The position numbers were made by a program, and so were the translations under genes. The notes beneath the pieces were generated by a model. That model made no database searches. It saw only the letters and a program-made list of their open reading frames with translations, and was not told the DNA's origin. From VAZQ01 sp963739385 (lineage in GTDB: Bacteria; Pseudomonadota; Alphaproteobacteria; Rhizobiales; Xanthobacteraceae), in contig CAVUAI010000064.1 in NCBI GenBank assembly GCA_963739385.1, positions 62,001 through 126,000 of the forward strand: a stretch of 64,000 bases of DNA, given 5' to 3'. Shown piece by piece: positions 63,373-64,000 of the stretch. Position 1 is the stretch's first letter. Every line of letters begins with the position of its first letter.

Positions 63373-64000
63373 TTATCCCCACAGTTCCTTGGTCGCGAGC
63401 CTGGCGCCTTCGGACAGCGCTTGCAGCTTCGCCCAAGCGATCTGCGGATGGATGCGGCCTCCGAGGCCGCAATCGGTGCCGGCGATAACGTTTTCGCGGC
63501 CGACGATCTTCGCGTAGCGCACGATGCGGTCGGCGACGACTTGCGGATGCTCGACGATATTGGTGGCATGACTGACGACGCCGGGAATGAGCAGCTTTCC
63601 GTCCGGCAGCTTGACGTCCTGCCACACGCGCCATTCGTGCTCGTGGCGGACGTTACCCGCTTCGACCGAATAGGCGCCGGCATTGACGCCAAGCACCAGG
63701 TCGACGATGTCGTTGAGCGGAATGTCGGTGGTGTGCGGACCGTGCCAGCTGCCCCAGCAGATGTGGAAGCGGATGCTGTCCGCCGGCAAGCCACGCAGCG
63801 CGTGATTGAGCGCCTCGATGCGCACCGCCTCGAATTTCTTGAACTCCTTAAGCGGCGGCTCCGGATTGATCATGTCCCAGTTGTCGGGAAGGCTCGGATC
63901 GTCGATCTGCAGGATGATGCCTGCATCGACAATCGCCTTGTATTCCTCGTGCATCGCGTCGGCGGAGGCGAACAGGAATTCCTCCTCGGTCTTGTAATAA
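63373..64000 (-). CDS. second MetE-like protein, partial (5' end outside window)
   Basis: The frame is open to the window edge and begins there in YYKTEEEFLFASADAMHEE. Zinc-ligand motifs FHICWGSWHG, EAGNVRHEHEW and GTDCGLGG are shared with the downstream copy, as is the C-terminal WAKLQALSEGARLATKELWG. It and the neighbouring gene form a tandem pair of related but diverged enzymes. Confidence 0.86.
   Translation of the reverse strand, partial: YYKTEEEFLFASADAMHEEYKAIVDAGIILQIDDPSLPDNWDMINPEPPLKEFKKFEAVRIEALNHALRGLPADSIRFHICWGSWHGPHTTDIPLNDIVDLVLGVNAGAYSVEAGNVRHEHEWRVWQDVKLPDGKLLIPGVVSHATNIVEHPQVVADRIVRYAKIVGRENVIAGTDCGLGGRIHPQIAWAKLQALSEGARLATKELWG

Noticed and set aside
1..64000. tRNA, rRNA, riboswitch or prophage genes
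   Set aside because: None was recognised by eye; a covariance-model scan could still find a small structured RNA.

Overview
The window looks like chromosomal DNA from a high-GC alphaproteobacterium of the order Hyphomicrobiales, close to Bradyrhizobium/Xanthobacteraceae. This is inferred from gene content: many Bug-type solute receptors, a Liv-type ABC importer, an Omp25-like beta-barrel protein, short soil-rhizobial orphan proteins and strong GC bias at third codon positions. No rRNA, tRNA, CRISPR array, integrase or intact transposase was found.

Positions 1-46,800 are dense catabolic and transport DNA. 46-7,025 (+) carries a glutamine-synthetase-like ligase, both subunits of a Rieske ring-hydroxylating dioxygenase, a PcaB-type lyase, a Bug receptor and an SDR, which together suggest aromatic degradation. 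8,863-17,002 (-) is one long run: a branched-chain-amino-acid-type ABC importer (receptor, LivH, LivM, LivG, LivF), an SDR, an acyl-CoA ligase and an enoyl-CoA hydratase-family protein, i.e. uptake, CoA activation and side-chain processing. A cupin, an SDR and an alpha/beta hydrolase lie just upstream on the same strand. 19,622-25,154 (+) is a four-gene signalling unit: a TRAP-type binding protein with no transporter, a TorS-like histidine kinase, a receiver-DUF3369-kinase and an OmpR-type regulator. An ECF sigma factor with repeats upstream follows. 28,323-33,397 carries a molybdenum hydroxylase pair, a cytochrome c and a PQQ alcohol dehydrogenase with the lanthanide-type Asp-x-Asp signature. 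33,633-41,317 (+) is a second catabolic run: LeuC/LeuD-like dehydratase, isocitrate-lyase-family lyase, two Bug receptors, a shikimate-dehydrogenase-like protein, a carboxymuconolactone-decarboxylase-like protein and a quinone oxidoreductase.

Positions 46,800-58,900 are different: visibly less GC-rich, gene-poor, and made of small secreted, membrane or orphan proteins, direct repeats, a collagen-like lipoprotein, an RTX protein beside a HlyC-like acyltransferase, and decayed gene fragments. It reads as an accessory region. 58,909-64,000 returns to metabolic genes (binding protein, racemase-superfamily protein, two tandem MetE-like proteins) but contains a decayed group II intron reverse transcriptase at about 61,130-62,085.

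Three otherwise normal genes (livG, a class II aldolase and a lytic transglycosylase) are each broken by one apparent single-base insertion. This pattern may be sequence error rather than biology.
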